64,000 nt of DNA from assembly GCA_964421595.1 (NCBI GenBank), contig CAYQXY010000006.1, positions 62,001-126,000 on the forward strand. The letters are read 5' to 3'. This DNA is from PXAP01 sp964421595 (lineage in GTDB: Bacteria; Bacteroidota; Bacteroidia; Bacteroidales; PUMT01). Of this stretch, positions 1 through 8,900 are shown in pieces. Position 1 is the stretch's first letter; each line of letters begins with the position of its first letter. Under the pieces are notes generated by a model. That model was given only the letters and a program-made list of their open reading frames with translations, did no database searches and was not told the origin of the DNA. A program made the translations under genes and the position numbers.

Positions 1-25
1 TTTATCAGTTTTTTATGTTCCTGAA

Positions 26-388
26 CTAGATTAACTTTTCTTCATCTTTGACATACAGGGTATCGTCGCCCGATTCTCCTGTCCTGATCTTGTAGCTGTT
101 ATCTACCGGCATTACGAAAATTCTTCCGTCACCAATTTCCCCGGTTTTAGCCGATTGAATTATTGCGTCAATTGTTCTTTCGACGTTTTGATCCCTCACT
201 ACAATAGACACAAGAATCCTTTCTATTGAGCCTGTGTCGTAGACTACGCCTCTGTAGATGCGTCCTTGTCTGGCCTGACCAATGCCTCTGACCTCCCAGA
301 AGGAGAAAAAATCAATATCGGCTTCATGAAGGGCTTTTTTTACCTCTTCAAATTTTGTTTTTCTGATTACTGCCTCAATCCGTTTCAT
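26..388 (-). CDS. P-II family nitrogen regulatory protein
   Basis: A 120-residue P-II signalling protein, the trimeric sensor of 2-oxoglutarate and ATP/ADP that gates ammonium transporters and nitrogen enzymes. The start KRIEAVIRK, the T-loop with YRGVVY (Tyr45 and Tyr50, the latter at the place of the uridylylated Tyr51 of E. coli GlnB), the B-loop TGEIGDGRIFV and the C-terminal IRTGE are all present; length is normal (about 112-120). It lies 36 bases downstream of the porin gene on the same strand and is probably co-transcribed with it. In Bacteroidota such pairs often continue into amt, which would lie off the left edge (inference). GlnB and GlnK cannot be told apart here. Confidence 0.93.
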   Translation of the reverse strand: MKRIEAVIRKTKFEEVKKALHEADIDFFSFWEVRGIGQARQGRIYRGVVYDTGSIERILVSIVVRDQNVERTIDAIIQSAKTGEIGDGRIFVMPVDNSYKIRTGESGDDTLYVKDEEKLI

Positions 389-424
389 AGTTTTAATTTA
401 TTGAAGATGTTTTAGATATGGTGT

Positions 425-1180
425 TTAAAAAGATAAACCAATGACCATGTATATATTGCCGGCTTCGGGGTTTAATACCAGAGAAGAAAAGGCCGGAACA
501 GAAAAAGCTTCACTGAACCTGATGTCTTTGGAAAGTGTGATACCCAGGTTAATCAGTCCTGCTGATTCTCCATACCATCCTTCCGCACCTTGTTCAGTAT
601 CCGGATTATCAAGCGCTATTCCTGCGAACAAGTCTATGCCTGTATCTCTGTATGATGTTGAATAGCCTAATTCAAGGTATTTAGCAAAATAATTTTCGCC
701 ATCCGGATTTGTTCCATCGGCACCATACAGGTTCATTGCGAACAGAACGGATAAAGGAAAGGATTCTGTTCCGTTAAAGCTCACCATCCCTTCTATAGTA
801 TGGCCAGTTTCACCTTCCTTGTAATTAAAATACCTGTCTCTTGAAAATGGGATGTCGGATGGGAAAAAATAGTCGGTTACAGTAAATGTAAGAAAATCGG
901 CAGGTGTGTAAGATATATACAAATCAGCCTCCGTCAGTGCCGAACCTGCACCAAGTCCGTATGAACCCCAGAACCCAATAGCCAGTCCGCTATTACCTGC
1001 AGCATACTCAATATAAGGTTGCACATGAGGGGAGGGGCCACCCAGGTTTAAGCCTCTCCATATATACCTGCTGACGATATCGGCTCCGAAGGTAAGGTTT
1101 GATCCTTCAGGTTCATTTGGCTGTGAAACTAATGGAAAAAAAACCATTATCAGCAGAATTGAAATTGAACTCTTTTTCAT
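425..1180 (-). CDS. TorF-like putative outer-membrane porin
   Basis: A 251-residue secreted beta-barrel protein. The frame is open from 1246, but the ATG at 1180 begins a normal signal peptide (MKKSSISILLIMVFFPLVSQ) and lies about 30 bases after a good promoter, so it is chosen. The mature start TFGADIVSRYIWRGLNLGG is typical of TorF/TIGR02001-type porins, alternating strands follow and the chain ends in Phe (GLSF), as outer-membrane barrels do. Position directly before a P-II gene suggests a role in uptake of a nitrogen compound, perhaps ammonium or a small amine; the substrate is not shown by the sequence. Confidence 0.75.
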   Translation of the reverse strand: MKKSSISILLIMVFFPLVSQPNEPEGSNLTFGADIVSRYIWRGLNLGGPSPHVQPYIEYAAGNSGLAIGFWGSYGLGAGSALTEADLYISYTPADFLTFTVTDYFFPSDIPFSRDRYFNYKEGETGHTIEGMVSFNGTESFPLSVLFAMNLYGADGTNPDGENYFAKYLELGYSTSYRDTGIDLFAGIALDNPDTEQGAEGWYGESAGLINLGITLSKDIRFSEAFSVPAFSSLVLNPEAGNIYMVIGLSF

Positions 1181-1216
1181 GATTTTGATTTTATAAATGA
1201 ATATGATAATTATTGG

Positions 1217-1247
1217 CAAAAGTAAAATAAAAAATCTTACCCCCAAA
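1217..1247 (-). promoter_or_regulatory. Bacteroidota-type promoter of the porin/P-II operon
   Basis: On the minus strand TTTG (1244-1247) is followed after 19 bases by TACTTTTG (1217-1224), a full match to the TTTG / TAnnTTTG pattern of the Bacteroidota housekeeping sigma factor. Transcription would start near 1210, giving a leader of about 30 bases before the ATG at 1180. Confidence 0.55.
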
Positions 1248-1280
1248 TAAAAGTGAATAAAAAGTTGAAAAAGTATAAAA
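1240..1280 (-). repeat. 41-base upstream element, copy A
   Basis: The sequence starting CCCCCAAATAAAAGTG is repeated at 5332-5373 with 38 of 41 positions identical and one inserted base. Each copy covers the -33 box and the AT-rich region just upstream of a minus-strand gene for an exported protein. This looks like a shared operator or UP element and is not a coding similarity. Confidence 0.65.
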
Positions 1281-1283
1281 TAT

Positions 1284-2023
1284 AAAGTAACACCCCCATA
1301 AAAAAGGGGGGGTATGATATAAAAAAAGATATAAATAGTTCTGAATTGATGTAATTAGTAAAAAATGGCAACTCCGATTTTCAATATAAACCTTTGGTTA
1401 GTTGCTTGAACTATAAATTACTTATGAAGAAGATGCAGGAAAAATATATGTTTTGGTCTGCTTTTATGCTTCGGCAATTACTTGTATTTTCTGCTTCCAC
1501 ATAAAATACTTTGTCAGTTGTGACATTTCCTATGAGAATGCATCATATTGGGAATGTGAGTTTAGGCGCAATATCATTGCCGATTTCAAGAGCAGATTGG
1601 AAAGGCCTGCAGGGAGAGTCTTCGGCTACATTAACTGATACACCCTGGACAAATTACAACTGGATAGGATATACCCAAACTGTTGATCTGTCTCAATTGC
1701 ATGCCTACATGCAAATATTCAGAAACAATGACGCGTCTCATCGACAATCCAGACAAGGTGAGTTTCCGTCACGAGAGCATAAAGCAAAGTACCGCGTAGC
1801 GCCTTAGTCCAACGACTATTAGGGATCTGCTCATGAAACGGAAGTTATGACAAAGAGAGCCCGGTATTCTCGAAGATCATGGAGCGTAACGAGGCGGAAG
1901 GTGAAAAGGATGCAGGACTCATTATGCCGGTCTGCTCAAATCTCCTGGAATTTTTGAAGGACAAAAAACCGGGATAGCAGCTTAATATCTGCATTATTAA
2001 AATGGCCCGGCTAATATATCTCA
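1284..2023. other. Gap with possible gene relic and structured, GC-richer stretch
   Basis: No intact gene is convincing here. A C5-A-rich-G7 hairpin lies at 1293-1311. From 1423 a plus-strand reading frame starts with a signal-like N-terminus (MKKMQEKYMFW...) and stops after 26 codons. A second frame, 1511-1807, contains TDTPWTNYNWIGYTQTVDLS, which looks protein-like, so a decayed exported protein is possible. From about 1750 to 1960 the base composition changes (CCGCGTAGCGCC; GGAGCGTAACGAGGCGGAAG) and coding signs vanish; the stretch reads more like a structured RNA or an intron fragment. None of this is proven. Confidence 0.3.
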
Positions 2024-2761
2024 TTAGTTCCTCCTGTTAATAAATACCTCATCAATAATATATTGCTGGGAAGAGGAGAATACATCGTACCGGAATGAGG
2101 CCGAGGGATTTGCCGGATTATGAAATAACGATATATTTTCTGTTAACAGTGTATTTCCGTTACTCACTATATTTCCTGAAGGTTTTAAAACAGAAATATT
2201 ATAAACCTCATTGGGCAAATCAACCGTGACCATAAAGGTATGGACCTCATTGTTAGGTATTGAACCTACATTGGCTCCTGTACCCGAGGCTATGTCATTT
2301 ACCAGAATAACATCGCCGGTTTTTAGAATTTTGATTCGTGCGGCTACCACCCCGCTACCGTCAGAACAATCAATGTTCAGATCTGACCCGCTCGCATTAA
2401 ATATTTTCTGTGCAGTCCAGATAAATGTAACAGGTTTGGCAAAATTTGTGGATTTACCACGGAATCCAAGCCATGAGCCGTGTCCCCCGATATTCCCGGA
2501 TAACGGGACGCTCTGGTACCGGAGTGATTTATTTGTCGCATTTGAAGGTGTTGCAACCACTTCCAGTTGGGTTTCAATCTCAGTCGCATAACTTATAGCA
2601 TCACCTGTAGGGTTTCCGGGTAAAGACTTGTCAGGCAATGCCCCTAAAGTATCATTTTCAAAAGTTGCCTTAAGTATACTTGTGCAACCTGAAAAAAGAG
2701 CTGTAAGCATCAAGCTGGCAACAGCCAGTATAATAAGATGAGATCGATTCGAATTTTTCAT
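2024..2761 (-). CDS. Exported lipoprotein of unknown function
   Basis: A 245-residue lipoprotein. Residues 1-26 are a signal peptide ending in the lipobox LFSGC, so Cys26 should be lipidated. The mature part is rich in beta strands with the phrase ATFENDTLGALPD near its start and FRYDVFSSSQQYIIDEVFINR at its end, the layout of a single LamG/concanavalin-like sandwich (resemblance only). No enzyme motif is visible. It stands alone between two non-coding gaps, with no apparent operon. A surface carbohydrate-binding role is possible but unsupported. Confidence 0.7.
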   Translation of the reverse strand: MKNSNRSHLIILAVASLMLTALFSGCTSILKATFENDTLGALPDKSLPGNPTGDAISYATEIETQLEVVATPSNATNKSLRYQSVPLSGNIGGHGSWLGFRGKSTNFAKPVTFIWTAQKIFNASGSDLNIDCSDGSGVVAARIKILKTGDVILVNDIASGTGANVGSIPNNEVHTFMVTVDLPNEVYNISVLKPSGNIVSNGNTLLTENISLFHNPANPSASFRYDVFSSSQQYIIDEVFINRRN

Positions 2762-3342
2762 AACAAATTTTTTTATGTTTAACTTACCTTATGTTGTTAT
2801 GATATGTTTATGCGGCCAAAGCACCGGCATGTAACTTTCTCTGAATAAATTTACAAAATATGAAACTTACCCCGGTGTGGTGTTGCGAACAAATAAGTTC
2901 TAAATAGCGGTTATCGTGCCACGAATGAGTACAGTGCATAATTATAGTGGACAGAATTATATGCCTGTTTATCACTTCCTGTGCGATATGCAGCATCAAG
3001 TTTACAAATCAAATACAGTTAAATAGAAGCATGAAACTGCGGATGAAACATTTGTTTTTTCCGCACCTGTTTCCAATGTTACCTGGCATTAAGAATCAGC
3101 GATTTACAAGAAACAAACCTGGAGGGTTTTTTCCGCACTCTAAAATTGGGTTTTCCCCGGACTTGATATTCATCGGTTTTAATGAAGCTTATCTTTATGG
3201 CTATCATCATGGAATACCAGAAATTACCTGCAATTTATGCAACATCTGGATTTCCTTAGATTGAGGGCAAACAATAATCTTCTAAACATTATCATATATA
3301 TAATGTTGATATAAAACGTTGGATACTTAATGGGTTGTATGC
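2762..3342. other. Non-coding gap, nothing recognised
   Basis: The 580 bases between the lipoprotein and the hydrolase hold short open frames on both strands, but none has family-like sequence, and the plus-strand frame 2947-3264 lacks any recognisable start context. I see no clear terminator, tRNA or repeat. Confidence 0.5.
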
Positions 3343-5292
3343 TCATTGGTTGGGGATCTCCCTAACGGGAGCTTTGGGTACAAAACCAATATCTTCAAAC
3401 TTCCACCGGCCCTTGCTGTCAACATGTAGAAGCAGTGACTGGTAGGGTTCAAAGCGGAGTTCCAGAGGAATTATTTGACCCGCATAATTGATTGTTACCT
3501 CTTTTATAATATCTTCTGCCTGGAAAGACTGTCCGTAGGAAAGGGGGTATTTCAATCCTTTGCTGGTGGGGTTAGCGAAAAAAATCTTTATCTCTTTATC
3601 GTTGGTTCTTGCCCGGAATTCAGGAAGATTTTCACCCGCTACCAGGGATTTTGCAGTGTGAACCCCTGTAAAGCTGACATGAACATTACTCAGCAAAAGC
3701 AGTTCATCAAGCAACCGGTTAAAATTGTCATCACTGATCTTACCTGCCTGTTCAGGATTACTTTTAAGGTATACCGGTAACCCCTCTCCGGCAACCCGCT
3801 TGATGGCTTTAAGGGAGGCCAGGTCCAGGTATGACGCATCAACGTAAAGAGCATCAAGCAGCATGTCGTTTAGCTTCATTATTCCGTCCTTTACCTCTGC
3901 CTGCTCAAGAAAGTAAGTATTTATCCACAGTGGGTGGTAACCTTCCAGCTCTTCCGGAAAATATTCGTAACGAAGTTCGTAGGCACCCCATGACCACGGC
4001 ATTTGGAGTTCCTCCGGCAAGACTCCTGCAATCCACGAATCTTCCAGGGGCAGATATACAGCTATATCAGAATAGGTGCGGCCAAAACGCATTGCATTGG
4101 ATACCTTTGTAAGGTATTCATTGAAAGGGCTCAGCTGATCGGCAAGGCTCCCGGTAGTACCCACATGTACAGTGGCATAAAAATAAATAGTATCCACATC
4201 TATGGGATTAAAGGGGGTGCCATGCCAGATGTGAAGGTTTACCCCATTGGCAAACAATGCATCGGCCACCATCTTCAGGTCAGCAGTTTGTTCATGGAAC
4301 ATATAATCGGCAGGCCATCCATACAGGCAGGTAAAACTTTCGGAGGTCACATATGGTTTGCCGGAGAGGGCTGCAGCCGAAGCCACAATGTTCGAGAAAT
4401 TGGGCTCATACAACATGGCCTCTGTTTCGGGGATATCGATGGCCGCATATGCACGTATCAGGTCTGTTGGTGAACCGGCTGCCTGTGCCCGGCTAATGCC
4501 CCCCATTCTGCGGGTTTCTTCGTGGAAAGGGATGTAAAACTCATGCAAAACAAGGTCGGCAACAAGTTTCATATAGTCATAGCGGGGACCGCCATTTTCT
4601 TCTTTAAAAATGTCATCCATGAACGGGATGATATCATACCCGAACCTTTCTTCAAAGATTTTCTCAAAACCGGGAGTCCATATTTTATGGGTGTGTACTT
4701 CCCAGGAATCACAGAAAAATGCAGACTGGCCGCCTTTCATGGCAGGTTCGAAAGCAGGACTCATAACCTCAGCATACCTTCTGAACGCTTCACTGTCCAT
4801 GTGATTGACCACATTGCCCGTATCAGGGTGGGTCCACGACAGACGTAATGGCTGCCTGTATGAACTATCGCCCCATATTCTTGTACGGTCCTCGTCAGAA
4901 ACGAAGGTGCCGCCAAATGGCCAGAGTGTACCATAGGTAAAATCGCAACCTAAACCAAGGCTGTCGGCACATCGCTTCGCATACACTACCATTTCCTGCC
5001 ACTGTTCCCCAAGCCATTCAAACCTCTCTCCTTCAGGATCGCGGTTAACGGGATAAATAAATGAAATTTCTACTCCTCCGAAACCCTGATCGCGAAGCCA
5101 GACAAGCTGGTTCTCGATATCCTCCCTGGTAAACTTCATGGCATGCCACCACCAGCGGGTATATGGGCGGCCATCTTTATAGGCAGTTATTTCGAAATCA
5201 TTCCTGTCAGACTCTTGTGGCAGAGACGTGCACTGGAGTAAGCAGAATACGAAACCCAATGATATTAAAATATGATACGACAGTTTTTTCAT
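3343..5292 (-). CDS. GH106-like glycoside hydrolase, lipoprotein
   Basis: A 649-residue exported enzyme resembling the alpha-L-rhamnosidase family GH106. The ATG at 5292 (not the upstream one at 5361) gives a lipoprotein signal ending in LLQC. Family phrases are clear: RPYTRWWWHAM and GGVEISFIYPV near the N-terminus, DSWEVHTHKIWTPGF, SRAQAAGSPTDLIRAYAAID, then SESFTCLYGWP and NLHIWHGTPFNP. These cover the TIM-barrel core. Full-length relatives are usually much longer (near 1000 residues) and carry C-terminal beta-sandwich domains that are absent here, so the protein is compact or shortened. No SusC/D or other sugar genes lie beside it. Substrate unknown. Confidence 0.75.
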   Translation of the reverse strand: MKKLSYHILISLGFVFCLLQCTSLPQESDRNDFEITAYKDGRPYTRWWWHAMKFTREDIENQLVWLRDQGFGGVEISFIYPVNRDPEGERFEWLGEQWQEMVVYAKRCADSLGLGCDFTYGTLWPFGGTFVSDEDRTRIWGDSSYRQPLRLSWTHPDTGNVVNHMDSEAFRRYAEVMSPAFEPAMKGGQSAFFCDSWEVHTHKIWTPGFEKIFEERFGYDIIPFMDDIFKEENGGPRYDYMKLVADLVLHEFYIPFHEETRRMGGISRAQAAGSPTDLIRAYAAIDIPETEAMLYEPNFSNIVASAAALSGKPYVTSESFTCLYGWPADYMFHEQTADLKMVADALFANGVNLHIWHGTPFNPIDVDTIYFYATVHVGTTGSLADQLSPFNEYLTKVSNAMRFGRTYSDIAVYLPLEDSWIAGVLPEELQMPWSWGAYELRYEYFPEELEGYHPLWINTYFLEQAEVKDGIMKLNDMLLDALYVDASYLDLASLKAIKRVAGEGLPVYLKSNPEQAGKISDDNFNRLLDELLLLSNVHVSFTGVHTAKSLVAGENLPEFRARTNDKEIKIFFANPTSKGLKYPLSYGQSFQAEDIIKEVTINYAGQIIPLELRFEPYQSLLLHVDSKGRWKFEDIGFVPKAPVREIPNQ

Positions 5293-5331
5293 AATTCCAC
5301 CCGGCAAATTTTTCATAAATAAATTATTCAA

Positions 5332-5373
5332 CCCCCAAATAAAAGTGTATAAAATGTTCAAAAAGATATAAAA
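5332..5373 (-). repeat. 41-base upstream element, copy B
   Basis: This is the partner of the element at 1240-1280, placed 40 bases before the ATG of the GH106-like gene. It contains TTTG (complement of 5336-5339) as a possible -33 box; the matching -7 box, AAAATTTG at the complement of 5305-5312, is weaker and 23 bases away. Confidence 0.6.
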
Positions 5374-5963
5374 AAGTGGATAAGATACAAATTATTTGAT
5401 AGTAAATCCGGTCAACTCAGGCATCGGGTTTGAAGTGAAAACCTGGTTCTGCAAATATTTTAATTATTATAAAAAAAAACAAAAAAGAGATATTTATACT
5501 CTGCGATTTTCATAAATTTGTTAAGGCTAACTTGTTGTTCTATTGGATATAAAAATTACTTTTTAATAAAAGATGTTGTGTATATTACTTATAGCAGTGA
5601 TATGTAGGGGATATTGAATTGGAAAAATTCCTTGTCATGCACAATTTCAAAGCAGATAATCTCTTAAATTTCCCCGGTCTTATTGTCTTAATCACTGCTT
5701 CTATGTGTCCTGTTATGAGATCAGCTGATTATCCGGCATGAATATGCTGAATTGTGCTGAATCATTTGCTGGTCCGGTTATTTTTTAATTTCTGATCACT
5801 GCAGTACTATGATGCAGTGTTTCCGAAAATACTCCCCTGAATAATCATTTAAGATATCTATGAATGATCATTGGCAAAATTTGCCAGGATTAACCTGTTG
5901 ATAGCAGGAACAGATTTGTGAAACAGATTTTTCACTATTCAATAACCATAATAATACTAATTT
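5374..5963. other. Intergenic region between divergent genes
   Basis: About 590 AT-rich bases without a coding frame. A possible -7 box TAAATTTG lies at 5513-5520 on the plus strand, though without a well-spaced -33 partner. The odd palindrome GGCAAAATTTGCC (6-base arms around one base) at 5873-5885 sits 79 bases before the SBBP gene and may be an operator. Confidence 0.4.
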
Positions 5964-8900
5964 ATGAAATCACTAAAGACTATTCTAATGTCATTGCTAT
6001 GTCTGATGGCGGTCTTTATGTTGTTGCATCAAGTCTTATTGGAATCGGTTGATTCAGGACCGGGAACATTATATCAGCATCAATTAAATGTAAAGGAAAG
6101 TGGCCGGGCTGAATATACCGGCTTTAACAAGCTCCTTCATTTTGAACCTAACCTGGGACAGACAAACGGACCTGCTCACTTTATCTCCCGGGGCAGAGGA
6201 TATAACCTTTCTTTATCATCCTCAGGGGCTGCCATATCTATGCGAAACCAGGTCAACAGTGGAAGCAACCAGGAAGATGCAGGCCTGGCCCGGGATCCTT
6301 CTACTCTTCCTGAAGCTTCCTATTACACTATTTACCTGCAATTTGAGGGTTCCAATCCTGATCCCGTGTCCAGTGGAGCCGGGGAACTGCCGGGGAAAAC
6401 GAATTATTTCACAGGCAACGACCCTGCAAACTGGATCACAAACATCCCCACTTATGCACGGGTGGAATATAAGGATGTGTACACAGGTATTGATCTGGTG
6501 TATTATGGTAATGAGGGTGAGCTGGAATATGACTTTATTGTTGCACCCGGCGGCAACCCGCAGGATATTTTATTGAAATTCGGTAATCATGACAAGCTGA
6601 AAATAGATGAGAAAGGAAGCCTGGTAATTGATGTCATGGGAAAGGAACTGACCATGAAAGCTCCGTTCAGTTACCAGGACAGGGATGGGACCAGAAATCC
6701 TGTTTTTTCGGAATATGTATTGGTAAGTGAAAATACTGCAGGTTTTAATGTTGGAGATTATAACCCGCTCGTTCCATTGGTTATTGACCCGGTCCTGGTC
6801 TATTCCTCCTACCTTGGTGGCAGCGGGTTCGAAAATGTGCAGTCCATTGCGGTTGATTCTGAGGGATGTGTCTATGTAACCGGTTCTACTTCTTCTGCAG
6901 ATTTTCCAACGCTAAGTTGTTTTCAATGCGATAAGGCTCCGGGCACCTCCGCTAATTTAACAGACGTTTTTGTCACCAAATTCAATCCTGAAGGTACAGG
7001 GCTTGTGTATTCCACCTACATCGGGGGCCGGTGGGATGACGGGGGATCTTCCATAGCGGTAGATGAAAACGGCAGGGTATACCTTACGGGAAGAACCTTT
7101 TCCAGGGATGATCCCGACACAGAAGAAAATGAAGGTTTCCCCCTGATGAATGCCTACCAGGAGAAGATTGCCCCAAACTTTAGCAATGCCTTTGTCACCG
7201 TACTGAACGCTACCGGCAACGAATTGATATATTCCAGCTATCTGGGAGGTAAGTATGAAGACTATGGCACCGGGATCGCAGTTGATGAAAATGGTTGTGT
7301 TTACGTGACCGGAACACAGTTTTCGTTTGATTTTCCGGTGAAGAACGCTTTTATGGACGATAAACCCGGTTATTACTTTGATGCTTTCGTTTCGAAACTC
7401 GACCCTTACAGGTCGGGTGAAGAGTCACTGATCTACTCTACACATCTGGGAGGTATAGGAGACGATTACGGAAACAGCATTGCAGTCGACAGAGAAGGTT
7501 GTGCCTGGGTTACAGGCAAAGCTTTTTCATCGGATTTCCCTGTTACCACCAATGCCATTCAGGCAGAGAAGAGGGGAAAAAACGATGTGTTTGTAACAAA
7601 ATTTGCTGCCGACGGCCGTTCACTTGAATACTCCACTTACCTTGGGAGCGTTGAAAATGATGAGGGCTATGATATTCAGGTGGATACCGCCGGTTATGCC
7701 TATATCAGCGGAGTGGGAAGAGATGGATTTCCCACCAGCCAGAATACCTTTATGCCTTCCGGAGGATACTTCTTTTTATGTAAGCTCCTTCCTGATGGAA
7801 GTGACTTTGTTTTTTCAACTCATACACCTGTATCGGGAAATATTGCTGTCGACGATCTTGGCCAGGCCTATATTGGTGCAACCAGGCTGCAATCTGTCGC
7901 ATATATTGTTGCAATGAACTCTGAGGGCAGCGATACCCTTTTTACGCTGTCGCTTGCCGGAGACGGAACCAATTTTATCAGGGACATAGCCGTGGATCAT
8001 GAGCGCAATCTGTATATTTCAGGAACCACCTCCTCTACTGATATTACTACAGAAGGTGCATATAAGACATCTCTTTCCGGCGAAAGGGATATATTTGTTG
8101 CCAAATTTGGCAGGCCGGAAGATGTATTGATTGTAAAAGTGTTGCAGGGTAATGAATACTCAAACTGGACCATACCGAATGCTGTTTTTGATATCTATTC
8201 CATAGATCTGGCAAACAAAGACAATCCATTGAATTTTCTTGAAACACAGGCCACAGACAAGAAGGGTCTGCTTTATCTTCCGGCTGACTACTACTATCCG
8301 GGAATGCCTTTCCTTGTCCGTCACACGCATTGGGGGATGAAGGATGGTAGTAAAGAAGACAGCAGGTATTTATTCAGGCCGCATGTGGATAATCTTATTA
8401 TTGACAATGATGGAAATGTGAAAACACAATATATTGAATCAGAGCCTGAAGATACAACCTTTGCCTATCTCTGGCACACTTCCATGGAATTTAACCTGGT
8501 TGTCAGTGTGCAATGGAAGGCTTCAATGGATTACATCAACAAGTTGGAAGCTGCCTTCAGAAAAGCCAGCAATTTAATGTACGATGTGACCAACGGCCAG
8601 GCATACATTGGATGGGTGACAATTCATGATGATGGGCAAAACTGGGAAAGTGCAGACATATTAATCTATGCCAGCAACATCCAGTGGCCTGCTGCAGATG
8701 TTGGCGGAATATACGAAAGTGATAAATTTATCTTTTTACCACCGGCATTCTACGTCAAGGATAATTCGCAGCAGTCAGTGCAGGTTTTTTATGACACCGA
8801 TCCTGTTGATCCGTCAAATTTATTGTTTGTTACCTCACTTGTTCATGAACTGGGTCATTATGCATTTGGATTCCACGATGAGTACCAGAACCATCGCGGA

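Noticed and set aside
1453..1638. 61-codon plus-strand frame
   Set aside because: Overlaps the better-looking relic frame 1511-1807 and has no family resemblance.
2947..3264. 105-codon plus-strand frame
   Set aside because: No signal, motif or coding-like composition; surrounded by non-coding DNA.
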